Below, one piece after another: positions 17,877 to 25,572 of a DNA stretch of 64,000 nt. Below the pieces are notes generated by a model. The model was given only the letters and a program-made list of their open reading frames with translations, did not search any database and was not told where the DNA came from. A program made the translations under genes and the position numbers. Every line of letters begins with the position of its first letter. Positions within the stretch are counted from its first letter, which is position 1. This DNA is from Hymenobacter cheonanensis (GTDB taxonomy: Bacteria; Bacteroidota; Bacteroidia; Cytophagales; Hymenobacteraceae): assembly GCF_030581075.1 (NCBI RefSeq), contig NZ_JAUQSW010000003.1:1-64000 (forward strand). Reading direction: 5' to 3'.

Positions 17877-19187
17877 CTACTTCTGGCTGAGGTAGTCGGC
17901 GGCCAGGGTGGCGAGCGTTTTCACCCCTAGCGGAAAGGCGCTTTCATCCACTTTGAAGCCGGCGGTGTGGTGGTCGGCCACGGTGCCAGGGTCGGTGCCA
18001 GGCGTCATGCCGCCCAAAAAGATGAACAGGCCGGGTACCTTCTCCTGGTAGCAGGCAAAGTCTTCGGCGCCAGTTACGGCCTTGATTTCGACTACGTTGC
18101 TAGCCCCCGCGGTGCGCTGCATAGTGGGCAGCATGCGGGCCGTGAGGGCGGGGTCATTATAAGTCACGGGCACGTAGGGCTCGATGCCCACCTCGGCGGT
18201 GGCGCCGTTGGCGGCCGCAATGCCGTTGGCCGTGCGCTTGATGGCCGCCCAAATCTGCTCCTGCGTTTTGGGGCTGAACGCCCGAATGGTGCCGCTAATG
18301 GTAGCATCGGGCGGAATAATGTTGTAGCGCACGCCGGCCTGCACGGTGCCCACCGTCACCACGGCGGCGTCCTGGGTCAGGTCAACCTGGCGGCTCACGA
18401 TGGTTTGCAGCGCCGTGATAATCTCGGCGGCCGTCACCACCGGGTCTACGCTGCTCCAGGGCTTGGCCCCGTGGCTGCCCTTGCCAATCACCTTCACCGT
18501 GAAGCGGTCGGAGCTGGCCATTTCGCCCCGGGGGCGGTATTGCAGCTGCCCCACCGGGGCCGTGGCCCAAATGTGCAGCCCGAAAATGGCATCCACCTTA
18601 GGGTTTTCGAGCACGCCTTCCTGCACCATCAGCTTGGCGCCGCCCACGGTGCCGGGCAGCGAGCCCTCTTCGGCCGGCTGAAAGATGAACTTGACGGTGC
18701 CGGGCAGGTCCTTCTTCACCTGGCTCAGCACTTCGGCGGCCCCTAGCAGCATGGCCACGTGGGTGTCGTGGCCACAGGCGTGCATCACGCCCACGGGCTG
18801 GCCCAGGTAAGTGGTTTTCACGGTGCTGGCGAAGGCTAGCCCGGTAGTTTCGGTGATGGGCAGGCCGTCCATGTCGGCGCGCAGGGCCACCACGCGGCCG
18901 GGCTTGCCGCCGCGCAAAATGCCCACCACGCCGGTGCGACCCACGCCGGTGTGCACCTCCAGGCCCAGGCTTTTGAGCTGCGCGGCAATGAGTTGGGCAG
19001 TGCGGGTTTCTTCGTTGCCAAGCTCGGGGTGCTCGTGCAGGTCGCGGCGCCAGGCCACCACTTTGGCCTGCTCGGCGGCGGCCAGGGTGGTGATGCGGGC
19101 CGTGAGAGCCGCGTTTTGGGCGTGGGCGGCGGAGGTAGTCAGGCCCAGGCCCAGCGCGGCTAGTAAAAGCGGAGTAGCATGTTTCAT
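17877..19187 (-). CDS. M20 family exported amidohydrolase (ILR1/hippurate hydrolase type)
   Basis: The roughly 436-residue product starts with a signal peptide (MKHATPLLLAALGLGLTTSAAHAQ) from the ATG at 19187; a TTG three codons earlier is discounted. Metal ligands appear in MHACGHDTHVAMLLGAAEVL and FQPAEEGSLPGTVGGAKLM, and a later His in DHHTAGFKVDE. This pattern fits M20D amidohydrolases that cleave N-acyl amino acids or similar amides in the periplasm. The dimerisation domain lies between. The substrate cannot be told from sequence. It stands alone and is divergent from the PAP2 gene. Confidence 0.9.
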   Translation of the reverse strand: MKHATPLLLAALGLGLTTSAAHAQNAALTARITTLAAAEQAKVVAWRRDLHEHPELGNEETRTAQLIAAQLKSLGLEVHTGVGRTGVVGILRGGKPGRVVALRADMDGLPITETTGLAFASTVKTTYLGQPVGVMHACGHDTHVAMLLGAAEVLSQVKKDLPGTVKFIFQPAEEGSLPGTVGGAKLMVQEGVLENPKVDAIFGLHIWATAPVGQLQYRPRGEMASSDRFTVKVIGKGSHGAKPWSSVDPVVTAAEIITALQTIVSRQVDLTQDAAVVTVGTVQAGVRYNIIPPDATISGTIRAFSPKTQEQIWAAIKRTANGIAAANGATAEVGIEPYVPVTYNDPALTARMLPTMQRTAGASNVVEIKAVTGAEDFACYQEKVPGLFIFLGGMTPGTDPGTVADHHTAGFKVDESAFPLGVKTLATLAADYLSQK

Positions 19188-19304
19188 GGCTGCCAAGGTA
19201 CTATCCCGCTAGCCCAGTAAGTGCCCGCGCCGGGCTGCAGCCGGGAACGGGCCCGGCGCCTGTGTGTGTTAAGGCCAGGTTATCGAGTATCGAGTAGTTG
19301 GGCT

Positions 19305-19312
19305 TAATTTTG
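19305..19312 (+). promoter_or_regulatory. Candidate -7 box for the PAP2 gene
   Basis: TAATTTTG matches TAnnTTTG, 38 bp before the ATG at 19351. No good -33 element was found at the expected spacing. Confidence 0.35.
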
Positions 19313-19350
19313 CAGGATTAGCGAAGCTCGGTTTTTTTCTGACGGACTCC

Positions 19351-20085
19351 ATGCGTGTGCTGCCTTCTTCCCTGACATCCCCCTTGCCCACCACCGAAGA
19401 GGCGGCCGGCGCCTCCGACGCCTGGGCGCCGGCGCTGGCCCGGCCCGCGTTTCGGCTGAGCTGGGCGCTGCTGGTCGTGCTGCTGTTTGGGGGGCTGGTG
19501 CCGCTGGTGCCGGGCTTTTTTGTGTGGGTGCAGGCCCGCGAGGGCGCCGTGCTGGCCGACCCGCTGCTGCACCTGCTGCCGCGCCACGATGTGGCCACGC
19601 CCGTGTTTGTGCTCATGTATGGGGGCGTGCTGGCGGCGGTGGGCTGGCTCACGCGGCACCCGTACCTGTTTTTGCGCGGGCTGTGGGCCTATTTTCTGCT
19701 GCTGGTGCTGCGCCTGGGCACCATCTGGCTCTGGCCCCTCAATCCGCCGCTCGACCTGATAGCCATGCCCGACCCGTTTACGGCGTTTTTCTTTCATACC
19801 GCCGCTAGCGACGCCATTACCAAGGACTTGTTTTTTTCGGGGCACACGGCCACGGTGGCTATCCTGGCGCTGGCCGTGCGGGGCCGGATACTGCGGCCCG
19901 CGCTAGCCCTGGTGGCGGTGCTCATTGGGGTGCTGGTGCTGGTGCAGCGCGTGCACTACAGCTACGATGTGCTGGCGGCGCCGCTATTTGCCTGGTTTGC
20001 CTACTGGGTGGCGGGCCTCATTACGCGGCCGGCTATTGAAGGCACGGCCGCCGCTTTTACCCGCAGTACGGCTCAGCTCCATTAG
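19351..20085 (+). CDS. PAP2 family membrane phosphatase/phosphotransferase (sphingomyelin-synthase-like)
   Basis: This 244-residue integral membrane protein has about five to six hydrophobic segments. The active-site residues are in KDLFFSGHT (SGH at 163-165) and HYSYD (His202, Asp206). The DLFFSGHT/HYSYDV form is that of the PAP2_C group, which includes sphingomyelin and ceramide phosphotransferases, rather than the classical KXXXXXXRP phosphatase motif. Bacteroidota make sphingolipids, so a ceramide head-group role is plausible, but this is inference. It is convergent with the MATE pump gene. Confidence 0.8.
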   Translation: MRVLPSSLTSPLPTTEEAAGASDAWAPALARPAFRLSWALLVVLLFGGLVPLVPGFFVWVQAREGAVLADPLLHLLPRHDVATPVFVLMYGGVLAAVGWLTRHPYLFLRGLWAYFLLLVLRLGTIWLWPLNPPLDLIAMPDPFTAFFFHTAASDAITKDLFFSGHTATVAILALAVRGRILRPALALVAVLIGVLVLVQRVHYSYDVLAAPLFAWFAYWVAGLITRPAIEGTAAAFTRSTAQLH

Positions 20086-20106
20086 CGCTGTCAATCCTAC
20101 CCTTAC

Positions 20107-20145
20107 GCAACAGGCTGCTTTCACCTGGTGAAAGCAGCCTGTTGC
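20107..20145. terminator. Hairpin between convergent genes
   Basis: 18-bp perfect stem (20107-20124 and 20128-20145) with a 3-base loop. No long T-run follows on either strand, so it is a weaker candidate than the others. Confidence 0.6.
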
Positions 20146-20180
20146 TATAATAAGCTGTCATCTCAAAAGGAGGGCTAATG

Positions 20181-21602
20181 CTAGGCCGGGGCGGGCAAAG
20201 CCTCTTCGGGCGCTACGGTGGTTTTGGCGGGAGCAGCGGCCAGGGCCTTTTGCAGCCACTGGCCGCGCAGGTACCAGGCGCCGGCCAGCAGGGCCGAGAG
20301 CACGTTGGCAATCACAAACGACCACCACAGCCCGTGGAAGCCCAGCGCCGTATGCCGCGACAGGTACCAGGCCACCGGAAACTGGAAGCCCCACACGCCG
20401 ATAATAGTGAGTATCATGGCGCCCAGCGTGTTGCCGGCCCCGCGCAGCGCCCCCGAAATGCACTGCTGCACCCCCGTGAAGCACAGGCTGAACACGGCAA
20501 TGCGCACAAACTCTACCGCGTCGCGCGTCACGGCCTCGTCGCCCTTCAAAAAGAAGCGCACCAGCGGCTCGGCGGCCAGCCAGCCGGCCAGCCCCACCAG
20601 CAGCAGCCCAATAAAGCTGATGGCGATGGCGTAGTTGGCGGTGCGCCTAGCGCGGGGCAGGTTGCGGGCCCCAATGTTCTGGGCCACCAGTGTGGAGCAG
20701 GCCAGCGAAATGCCCAGCGCCGGAATAATGCCCAGCGCCAGAATGCGCGACCCAATGCCGTAGGTAGCCAGAATGGTGGTGCCGAAGGCCGTGGCTAGCC
20801 CCGTCATCATCGACAGGCCCAGGGCACGGGCCGAGAGGTCGACCGACGAGGGCAGGCCCAGCTTTACCGAGCGGCCCATGAGCGGAAAATCGGGCCGGAA
20901 GCCTTTGAAGCTGAGCTGAATGCCCGACTTGCCGCGCAGCAAAACAACAATGCCGATAACCACGCTGATAACCTGCGTGATGAGCGTGGCAATGGCCGCG
21001 CCGGCCACGCCGTAGGCCGGTATCGGCCCCCAGCCGTCGATAAAGAGCGGGTCGAGCCCGAAGTTGAGCGCTAGGGTGCCAATGTTGATGTAGAGCGGAA
21101 TGCGCACCTCGCCCACGCCCCGCATCAGGGCCTGAAACATGAGGAAGCCGAAGTTGAATACCAGCCCCAGCATCAGCACGCGCTGAAAGGAATTGGCCAG
21201 GTCGAAGATGTCGTTGCCCACCCCAAACAGGTGTAGAATAAACGGCGAGGCCGCGTAGGCTACCACCGTGAGCACCAGGGCCAGCCCGGTTTCGAGCACC
21301 AGCGACTGCGCGGCAATGTGGTTGACCATATTCAGGTTGCGGGCCCCGAAGTTTTGGGCCACCAGCACCGAGCCGGCCACCGAAAAGCCCGAGCCCAACG
21401 CCACCAGCAAAAAGTTGATGGGAAAGCACACCGCCACGGCGGCCACGGCATTGGCCCCCAGCCGGCCCACCCAGTACGCATCGACGAGCTGATAGCCCGT
21501 CTGCAGCAAATTGCCAAACACGATGGGCAGCGCCAGCGTGAGCAAGGCTTTCAGAATGGAGCCCTCGGTGAGGCTGGGGCGGGCGGCAGTAGTAGGCGAC
21601 AT
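20181..21602 (-). CDS. MATE family multidrug efflux transporter
   Basis: The 473-residue protein has about twelve hydrophobic segments in two similar halves, as in the MATE/NorM-like family, which exports cationic compounds in exchange for Na+ or H+. The opening segment LTLALPIVFGNLLQTGYQLVDAYWVG is diagnostic (LALPI...Q..Y...D...VG), and the second-half repeat LGLPSSVDLSARALGLSMM lies near residue 245. The ATG at 21602 gives normal length. It is a single gene, divergent from the flavin-binding gene at 21830. The substrate is unknown. Confidence 0.93.
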   Translation of the reverse strand: MSPTTAARPSLTEGSILKALLTLALPIVFGNLLQTGYQLVDAYWVGRLGANAVAAVAVCFPINFLLVALGSGFSVAGSVLVAQNFGARNLNMVNHIAAQSLVLETGLALVLTVVAYAASPFILHLFGVGNDIFDLANSFQRVLMLGLVFNFGFLMFQALMRGVGEVRIPLYINIGTLALNFGLDPLFIDGWGPIPAYGVAGAAIATLITQVISVVIGIVVLLRGKSGIQLSFKGFRPDFPLMGRSVKLGLPSSVDLSARALGLSMMTGLATAFGTTILATYGIGSRILALGIIPALGISLACSTLVAQNIGARNLPRARRTANYAIAISFIGLLLVGLAGWLAAEPLVRFFLKGDEAVTRDAVEFVRIAVFSLCFTGVQQCISGALRGAGNTLGAMILTIIGVWGFQFPVAWYLSRHTALGFHGLWWSFVIANVLSALLAGAWYLRGQWLQKALAAAPAKTTVAPEEALPAPA

Positions 21603-21829
21603 AGAGAGCTACATACGCACCCGGCGGCGGCGGGGCTGACGGGCACTGCCTAAGGAGGCCTGCGGGGTTTGATGGCTAACTGGCAGGCCCTGAACAGAGC
21701 GGCCGGCTAGCACGGCTGAGCTTAGAATAAATTAGTATAAAATACTGGCATTCAGCCTCGCAATGGTAACGCCAGGGGGCGGGCCTCGCGTATAGCCGAG
21801 AGTTACTCCACTCTATTTTGTTTTTTTCC

Positions 21830-22348
21830 ATGGCTGAGCAAGTTGCAGTTACCCAAGACATTATCAAGCTCCTTGAGAAAATCAAGGACGTGAAGTACAC
21901 CACCCTCACTACCCTCGACGCGCACGGCCGCCTGCACGGCCGCCCCATGTACACCTGCGCGCCCGGCAACGAGGGCGCGCTGTGGTTTTTCTCGGAAAAA
22001 GACGCTCAGAAAATCACGGAAATCCAGGCTAATGAGCAGGTCGGCCTCGGCTACTCCGACATCGACAACGCGGTGTACGTGACCATTGCCGGTACCGGCA
22101 CCGTGGTCGATGACCGAGCCAAAATAAAGGAGCTGTGGCGCGAAGATTTCCGGGGCTTCTTTCCCAAAGGCCCCGACGAGCCCAACCTGGCGCTCATTCG
22201 GGTAGATATTGAAAGCGGCGAATACTGGGACACGCCCGGCAACGTACTGGTTCGGGCCTTTGCCTACCTCAAAGCCCGCACAACCGGCGAAAAGCACCAC
22301 CCCACCCCCGACGAGCAAGCTAAAGTGCAAGTAGATGTGCCGCAGTAG
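21830..22348 (+). CDS. Pyridoxamine 5'-phosphate oxidase family protein (general stress protein 26-like)
   Basis: This 172-residue split-barrel flavin-binding protein belongs to the Pyridox_ox_2 / GSP26 group. YTTLTTLDAHGRLHGRPM, LWFFSEKDAQKI and VTIAGTGTVVDD are typical segments, and the C-terminal VDIESGEYWDTPGN is characteristic of this subgroup. The ATG at 21830 is preferred to a TTG four codons earlier. It probably binds FMN or FAD. A true PdxH role is unlikely because this subgroup lacks the full PLP site. The gene stands alone, ending in a strong terminator. Confidence 0.88.
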   Translation: MAEQVAVTQDIIKLLEKIKDVKYTTLTTLDAHGRLHGRPMYTCAPGNEGALWFFSEKDAQKITEIQANEQVGLGYSDIDNAVYVTIAGTGTVVDDRAKIKELWREDFRGFFPKGPDEPNLALIRVDIESGEYWDTPGNVLVRAFAYLKARTTGEKHHPTPDEQAKVQVDVPQ

Positions 22349-22357
22349 GTAGCTCCC

Positions 22358-22399
22358 TAAAAAAGCCGCCGCTCCAGAGTTGGAGCGGCGGCTTTTTTA
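22358..22399. terminator. Bidirectional terminator
   Basis: Perfect 19-bp stem (22358-22376 and 22381-22399), 4-base loop, with A- and T-runs; between convergent genes. Confidence 0.9.
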
Positions 22400-22421
22400 T
22401 GTTTGGCCGACCCTGGCGGCA

Positions 22422-23180
22422 TTACACCTGCGCCATACCGCCGTCTACAAACAGCTCGGTGCCGGTTACGTAGCTGCTGTCATCCGAAGCCAGGAAAACT
22501 ACGGCCTTAGCGATTTCGTCGGCGTCGCCGATGCGGCCCAGCGGTACGGTGCTCACCATCTGCGCTTTGAATTGCGCGCCTTGCTCAAGCGTGCCCACTA
22601 CACCGTTGAGGCCGGGCGTCTCGATAGGGCCGGGGCTGATGGCGTTCACCCGAATTTTGCGGGCTTTGAGGTCGGTGGTCCAGGTGCGGGCCAGCGAGCG
22701 AATAGCTGCCTTGGTAGCACTGTAAATACTGTCGCCGCCGAAGCCTTTCGAGCCCACCACCGACGACATCACGACGATGGCCGCGCCATCGGGTAGCAGC
22801 GGCAGCGCCTTCTGCACCGTGAACACGATGCCCTTCACGTTGATGTCGAACTGCCGGTCGTAGTGGTCTTCCGTCACGGCGTCGATGGGCAAAAACTCGG
22901 CAATGCCCGCGTTGGCGAACAGCACATCGAGGCGGCCCTTTTGCTCCTTGATAGTGGCCACGGCCCGGTCAAGGTCGGCTAGGCTGCTCACATCGCCCTG
23001 AATACCGAACGCCTGGCTGCCCAGCGTTTGCACTGCCACATCTAATTCGGCTTGCCGCCGCCCGGTAATAAATACAAATGCGCCTTCGGCCACGAAGCGC
23101 TGGGCCGTGGCTAGGCCAATGCCGGCTGTGCCGCCTGTGATGAGGGCTACTTTACCGGCGAGTTTTTGCGAGGTTTCCAT
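22422..23180 (-). CDS. SDR family oxidoreductase
   Basis: This 252-residue classical short-chain dehydrogenase starts at the ATG at 23180 (METSQKLAGK); a TTG two codons earlier is discounted. TGGTAGIG is the Rossmann cofactor motif, NAG follows at about 90, the catalytic serine is in VMSSVVGS, and YSATK holds the catalytic Tyr and Lys. ISPGPIETPG and the C-terminal SSYVTGTELFVDGG are usual. GRRQAE after beta-2 suggests NADP(H). The substrate is unknown. It is divergent from an HxlR regulator that probably controls it. Confidence 0.93.
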   Translation of the reverse strand: METSQKLAGKVALITGGTAGIGLATAQRFVAEGAFVFITGRRQAELDVAVQTLGSQAFGIQGDVSSLADLDRAVATIKEQKGRLDVLFANAGIAEFLPIDAVTEDHYDRQFDINVKGIVFTVQKALPLLPDGAAIVVMSSVVGSKGFGGDSIYSATKAAIRSLARTWTTDLKARKIRVNAISPGPIETPGLNGVVGTLEQGAQFKAQMVSTVPLGRIGDADEIAKAVVFLASDDSSYVTGTELFVDGGMAQV

Positions 23181-23226
23181 GTTCAAAACGGGTTGTTATG
23201 GGTTGGTTTCGGCAAGGAACTATCAT

Positions 23227-23288
23227 TGGTTACTCCTGGTTACTAAAGCCAATCATTTTGCTCGACAAACTGGTTACCTTGCCGTAAC
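23227..23288. promoter_or_regulatory. Candidate operator between the SDR and HxlR genes
   Basis: TGGTTACT occurs at 23227-23234 and again at 23237-23244 (10-bp period, one helical turn). TGGTTACC follows at 23271-23278, with an inverted GTAAC at 23284-23288. HxlR regulators usually bind in the shared spacer with a divergent target, so this is a reasonable but untested site. Confidence 0.4.
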
Positions 23289-23317
23289 TAACGGCCTTTT
23301 TACCATCCGCTATTGCC

Positions 23318-23665
23318 ATGAGAGACGCCGCCTTCGAAACCTCGACCTGCTCGATGACCCGCACCATGGGCGTGCTTGGTGGCAAGTGGAAGCCCATTAT
23401 TATCACCCACCTGGCGCAACGGCGGCGCTTTGGGCAGCTCGCCCAGCGCCTGCCGCTCATCTCGCGCAAGGTGCTCACCGAGCAGCTCAAGGAGCTGGAA
23501 GAAGATGGCATTGTGCAGCGCGAGGCCTTTGCCGAGCTGCCGCCGCGCGTCGAGTACTCGCTCACGGCGCGCGGGGCGCTGCTGTTGCCCATTCTCGACC
23601 AGTTATGTAGCTGGCACAGCGCCGGCGATGCGTCGGGGGCTACCGGGTGCCCGGCCGGGTTATAA
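23318..23665 (+). CDS. HxlR family winged-helix regulator
   Basis: This 115-residue regulator has a single MarR-like winged helix. The family segment CSMTRTMGVLGGKWKPIII begins with Cys11, the residue that acts as a redox or electrophile sensor in HypR/YodB-type members. FGQLAQRLPLISRKVLTEQLKELEEDG carries the recognition helix, and EYSLTARG is the wing. It lies divergent to the SDR gene with a repeat-containing spacer. Regulation of that SDR by oxidants or carbonyl compounds is an inference. Confidence 0.93.
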   Translation: MRDAAFETSTCSMTRTMGVLGGKWKPIIITHLAQRRRFGQLAQRLPLISRKVLTEQLKELEEDGIVQREAFAELPPRVEYSLTARGALLLPILDQLCSWHSAGDASGATGCPAGL

Positions 23666-23730
23666 CCCCGACTGCCCAAACGGGGTACACCCTAGCCACA
23701 CCAGTCCGGCCCGCGCCGGGGTTCCCCTTC

Positions 23731-25515
23731 ATGACTAAGCACACCTATGATATGGGCGTGGTCGGCAACTGCGCCTTCCTGGCCCTCATTGGCACCGATA
23801 CGGCCGTGCGCTGGCTTTGCTGGCCGCGCTTCGACAGCAGCTTCGTATTTGGCCCCCTGCTCGATGAGCAGAAAGGCGGCGAGTACAGCGTGCGCCCTGC
23901 CGGGCCCGACTTCAGCTCGCACCAGTACTACGTGCAGAATACCAACGTATTGTGCACCGAGATTACGGCTGCCGATGGCAGCTACCGCGTCACCGACTTT
24001 GCCCCGCGCTTTCTGCAATATGAGCGCTACTACAAGCCGCTCATGTTCATTCGCAAGATTGAGCCCCTGGCCGGCACGCCCCGCGTGCGGGTGGCCTGCC
24101 GCCCGGTAGCCGAGTACGGCGAGCGCGAGCTGACGCGCCGCCGCAGCTCCAACCACATCGCGTTTCTGGGCATGGAGGAGGAGATTCGCCTCACCACCAA
24201 CATCCCGCTCACCTACGTGCTCGATGAGGAAGACTTCGTGCTGAACGAAACCAAGTACCTCGTGCTCACCTACGGCGCGCCGCTGGAGGCCGCCCTCGAA
24301 AGCACTGCCGAGCGCTTTCTCACCAACACGCTGGCCTACTGGCGCGGCTGGGTGAAGAGCACCAGCATCAGCAATTTCCACCAGTCGATGGTCATTCGCT
24401 CGGCGCTAGCCCTCAAAATTCACCAGTACGAGGACACGGGCGCCATTATCGCGGCCAGCACTACCAGCCTGCCCGAGGCGCCCGGCAGCACCCGCAACTG
24501 GGACTACCGCTTCTGCTGGATGCGCGACACGTTTTACATCCTCACGGCCTTCAACAACATCGGCCACTCCGAGGAGCTGGAGCGCTATTTCCACTTCATC
24601 GCCAACATTACGGGCAAGGTGCAGGACAAGTACCAGCCGCTCTACGGCATTGGCGGCCAGAGCAGGCTCGTGGAGCAGGAGCTGCCCCTGGCCGGCTACC
24701 TCGGCAACCAGCCGGTGCGCATTGGCAACGACGCCTACACCCACATCCAGAACGACGTATACGGCCAGGTGCTCGTGGCCCTGCTGCCGCTCTACGTCGA
24801 TTGCCGCTTTCAGGACCCCGGCCGGCCCACGCCCATTGCCCTAGTAGAGGAGGCCCTGCGCCTCATCGAAACCACCATGGACCAGCCCGATGCCGGCCTT
24901 TGGGAGTTTCGGCACATTGCCCAAAAGCACTGCTACACCTACCTCTTTCACTGGGCCGGCAGCCACGCCGCCGTGCAGGTGGCGCGCTCGCTGGGCAATA
25001 AGGAGCTGGAAGCCAAGGCAAGCCGCCTGCTCCAAGTATCGCAAGAGCATATTGAAGCCTGCTTTAATGCCGAGCGCGGGGTGTACACCAATGCCATCGG
25101 CTCGGATAATCTTGACGCGAGCACCATTCAGCTCATCACCATGGGCTACCTCGACCCCAGCTCGGAGCGCACCAGGCACCATTTAGTCGAGCTGGAAAAA
25201 GAGCTGAAAACGCCCGAGGGCCTCTTTTACCGCTACCGCCACCCCGACGATTTCGGCACGCCCGAAACCACGTTCCTCATCTGCTCCTTCTGGTACGTGG
25301 AGGCCCTGGCCTGCGTGGGCCGCCTCGACGAGGCCATTGCCGAGTTCGAGCAGCTCACCACCTACACCAACCACCTGGGCCTGCTGAGCGAAGACGTAGA
25401 TGCCAAAACCGGCTCGCAGTGGGGCAACTTCCCGCAGGCCTACAGCCACGTGGGGCTAGTGAACGCCGCCTACCGCATCGCCAAAAAGCTGGATAAGCCG
25501 CAGTTCGTGAGCTAA
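23731..25515 (+). CDS. GH15 family glycoside hydrolase (glucoamylase/trehalase-like)
   Basis: The 594-residue protein is an (alpha/alpha)6-barrel hydrolase. An N-terminal beta-sandwich (about 1-215) starts with the family segment GVVGNCAFLALIGTDTAVRW. RNWDYRFCWMRDTFY opens the catalytic barrel, and LGLLSEDVDAKTGSQWGNFP near the C terminus is the usual closing motif. No signal peptide is visible, so it is cytosolic. GH15 includes glucoamylases and bacterial trehalases. The convergent neighbour makes trehalose, which slightly favours trehalase. The ATG at 23731 is used because an upstream GTG adds 28 residues not seen in the family. Confidence 0.9.
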   Translation: MTKHTYDMGVVGNCAFLALIGTDTAVRWLCWPRFDSSFVFGPLLDEQKGGEYSVRPAGPDFSSHQYYVQNTNVLCTEITAADGSYRVTDFAPRFLQYERYYKPLMFIRKIEPLAGTPRVRVACRPVAEYGERELTRRRSSNHIAFLGMEEEIRLTTNIPLTYVLDEEDFVLNETKYLVLTYGAPLEAALESTAERFLTNTLAYWRGWVKSTSISNFHQSMVIRSALALKIHQYEDTGAIIAASTTSLPEAPGSTRNWDYRFCWMRDTFYILTAFNNIGHSEELERYFHFIANITGKVQDKYQPLYGIGGQSRLVEQELPLAGYLGNQPVRIGNDAYTHIQNDVYGQVLVALLPLYVDCRFQDPGRPTPIALVEEALRLIETTMDQPDAGLWEFRHIAQKHCYTYLFHWAGSHAAVQVARSLGNKELEAKASRLLQVSQEHIEACFNAERGVYTNAIGSDNLDASTIQLITMGYLDPSSERTRHHLVELEKELKTPEGLFYRYRHPDDFGTPETTFLICSFWYVEALACVGRLDEAIAEFEQLTTYTNHLGLLSEDVDAKTGSQWGNFPQAYSHVGLVNAAYRIAKKLDKPQFVS

Positions 25516-25572
25516 TAAAAAGCACAGCGAACCTCAGCGCCTCCTCTGCGCTGAGGTTCGCTGTGCTTTTTA
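25516..25572. terminator. Bidirectional terminator, overlapping the stop of the TPS/TPP gene
   Basis: Perfect 25-bp stem (25516-25540 and 25548-25572), 7-base loop. The right arm includes the TAA of the minus-strand gene. Confidence 0.9.
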
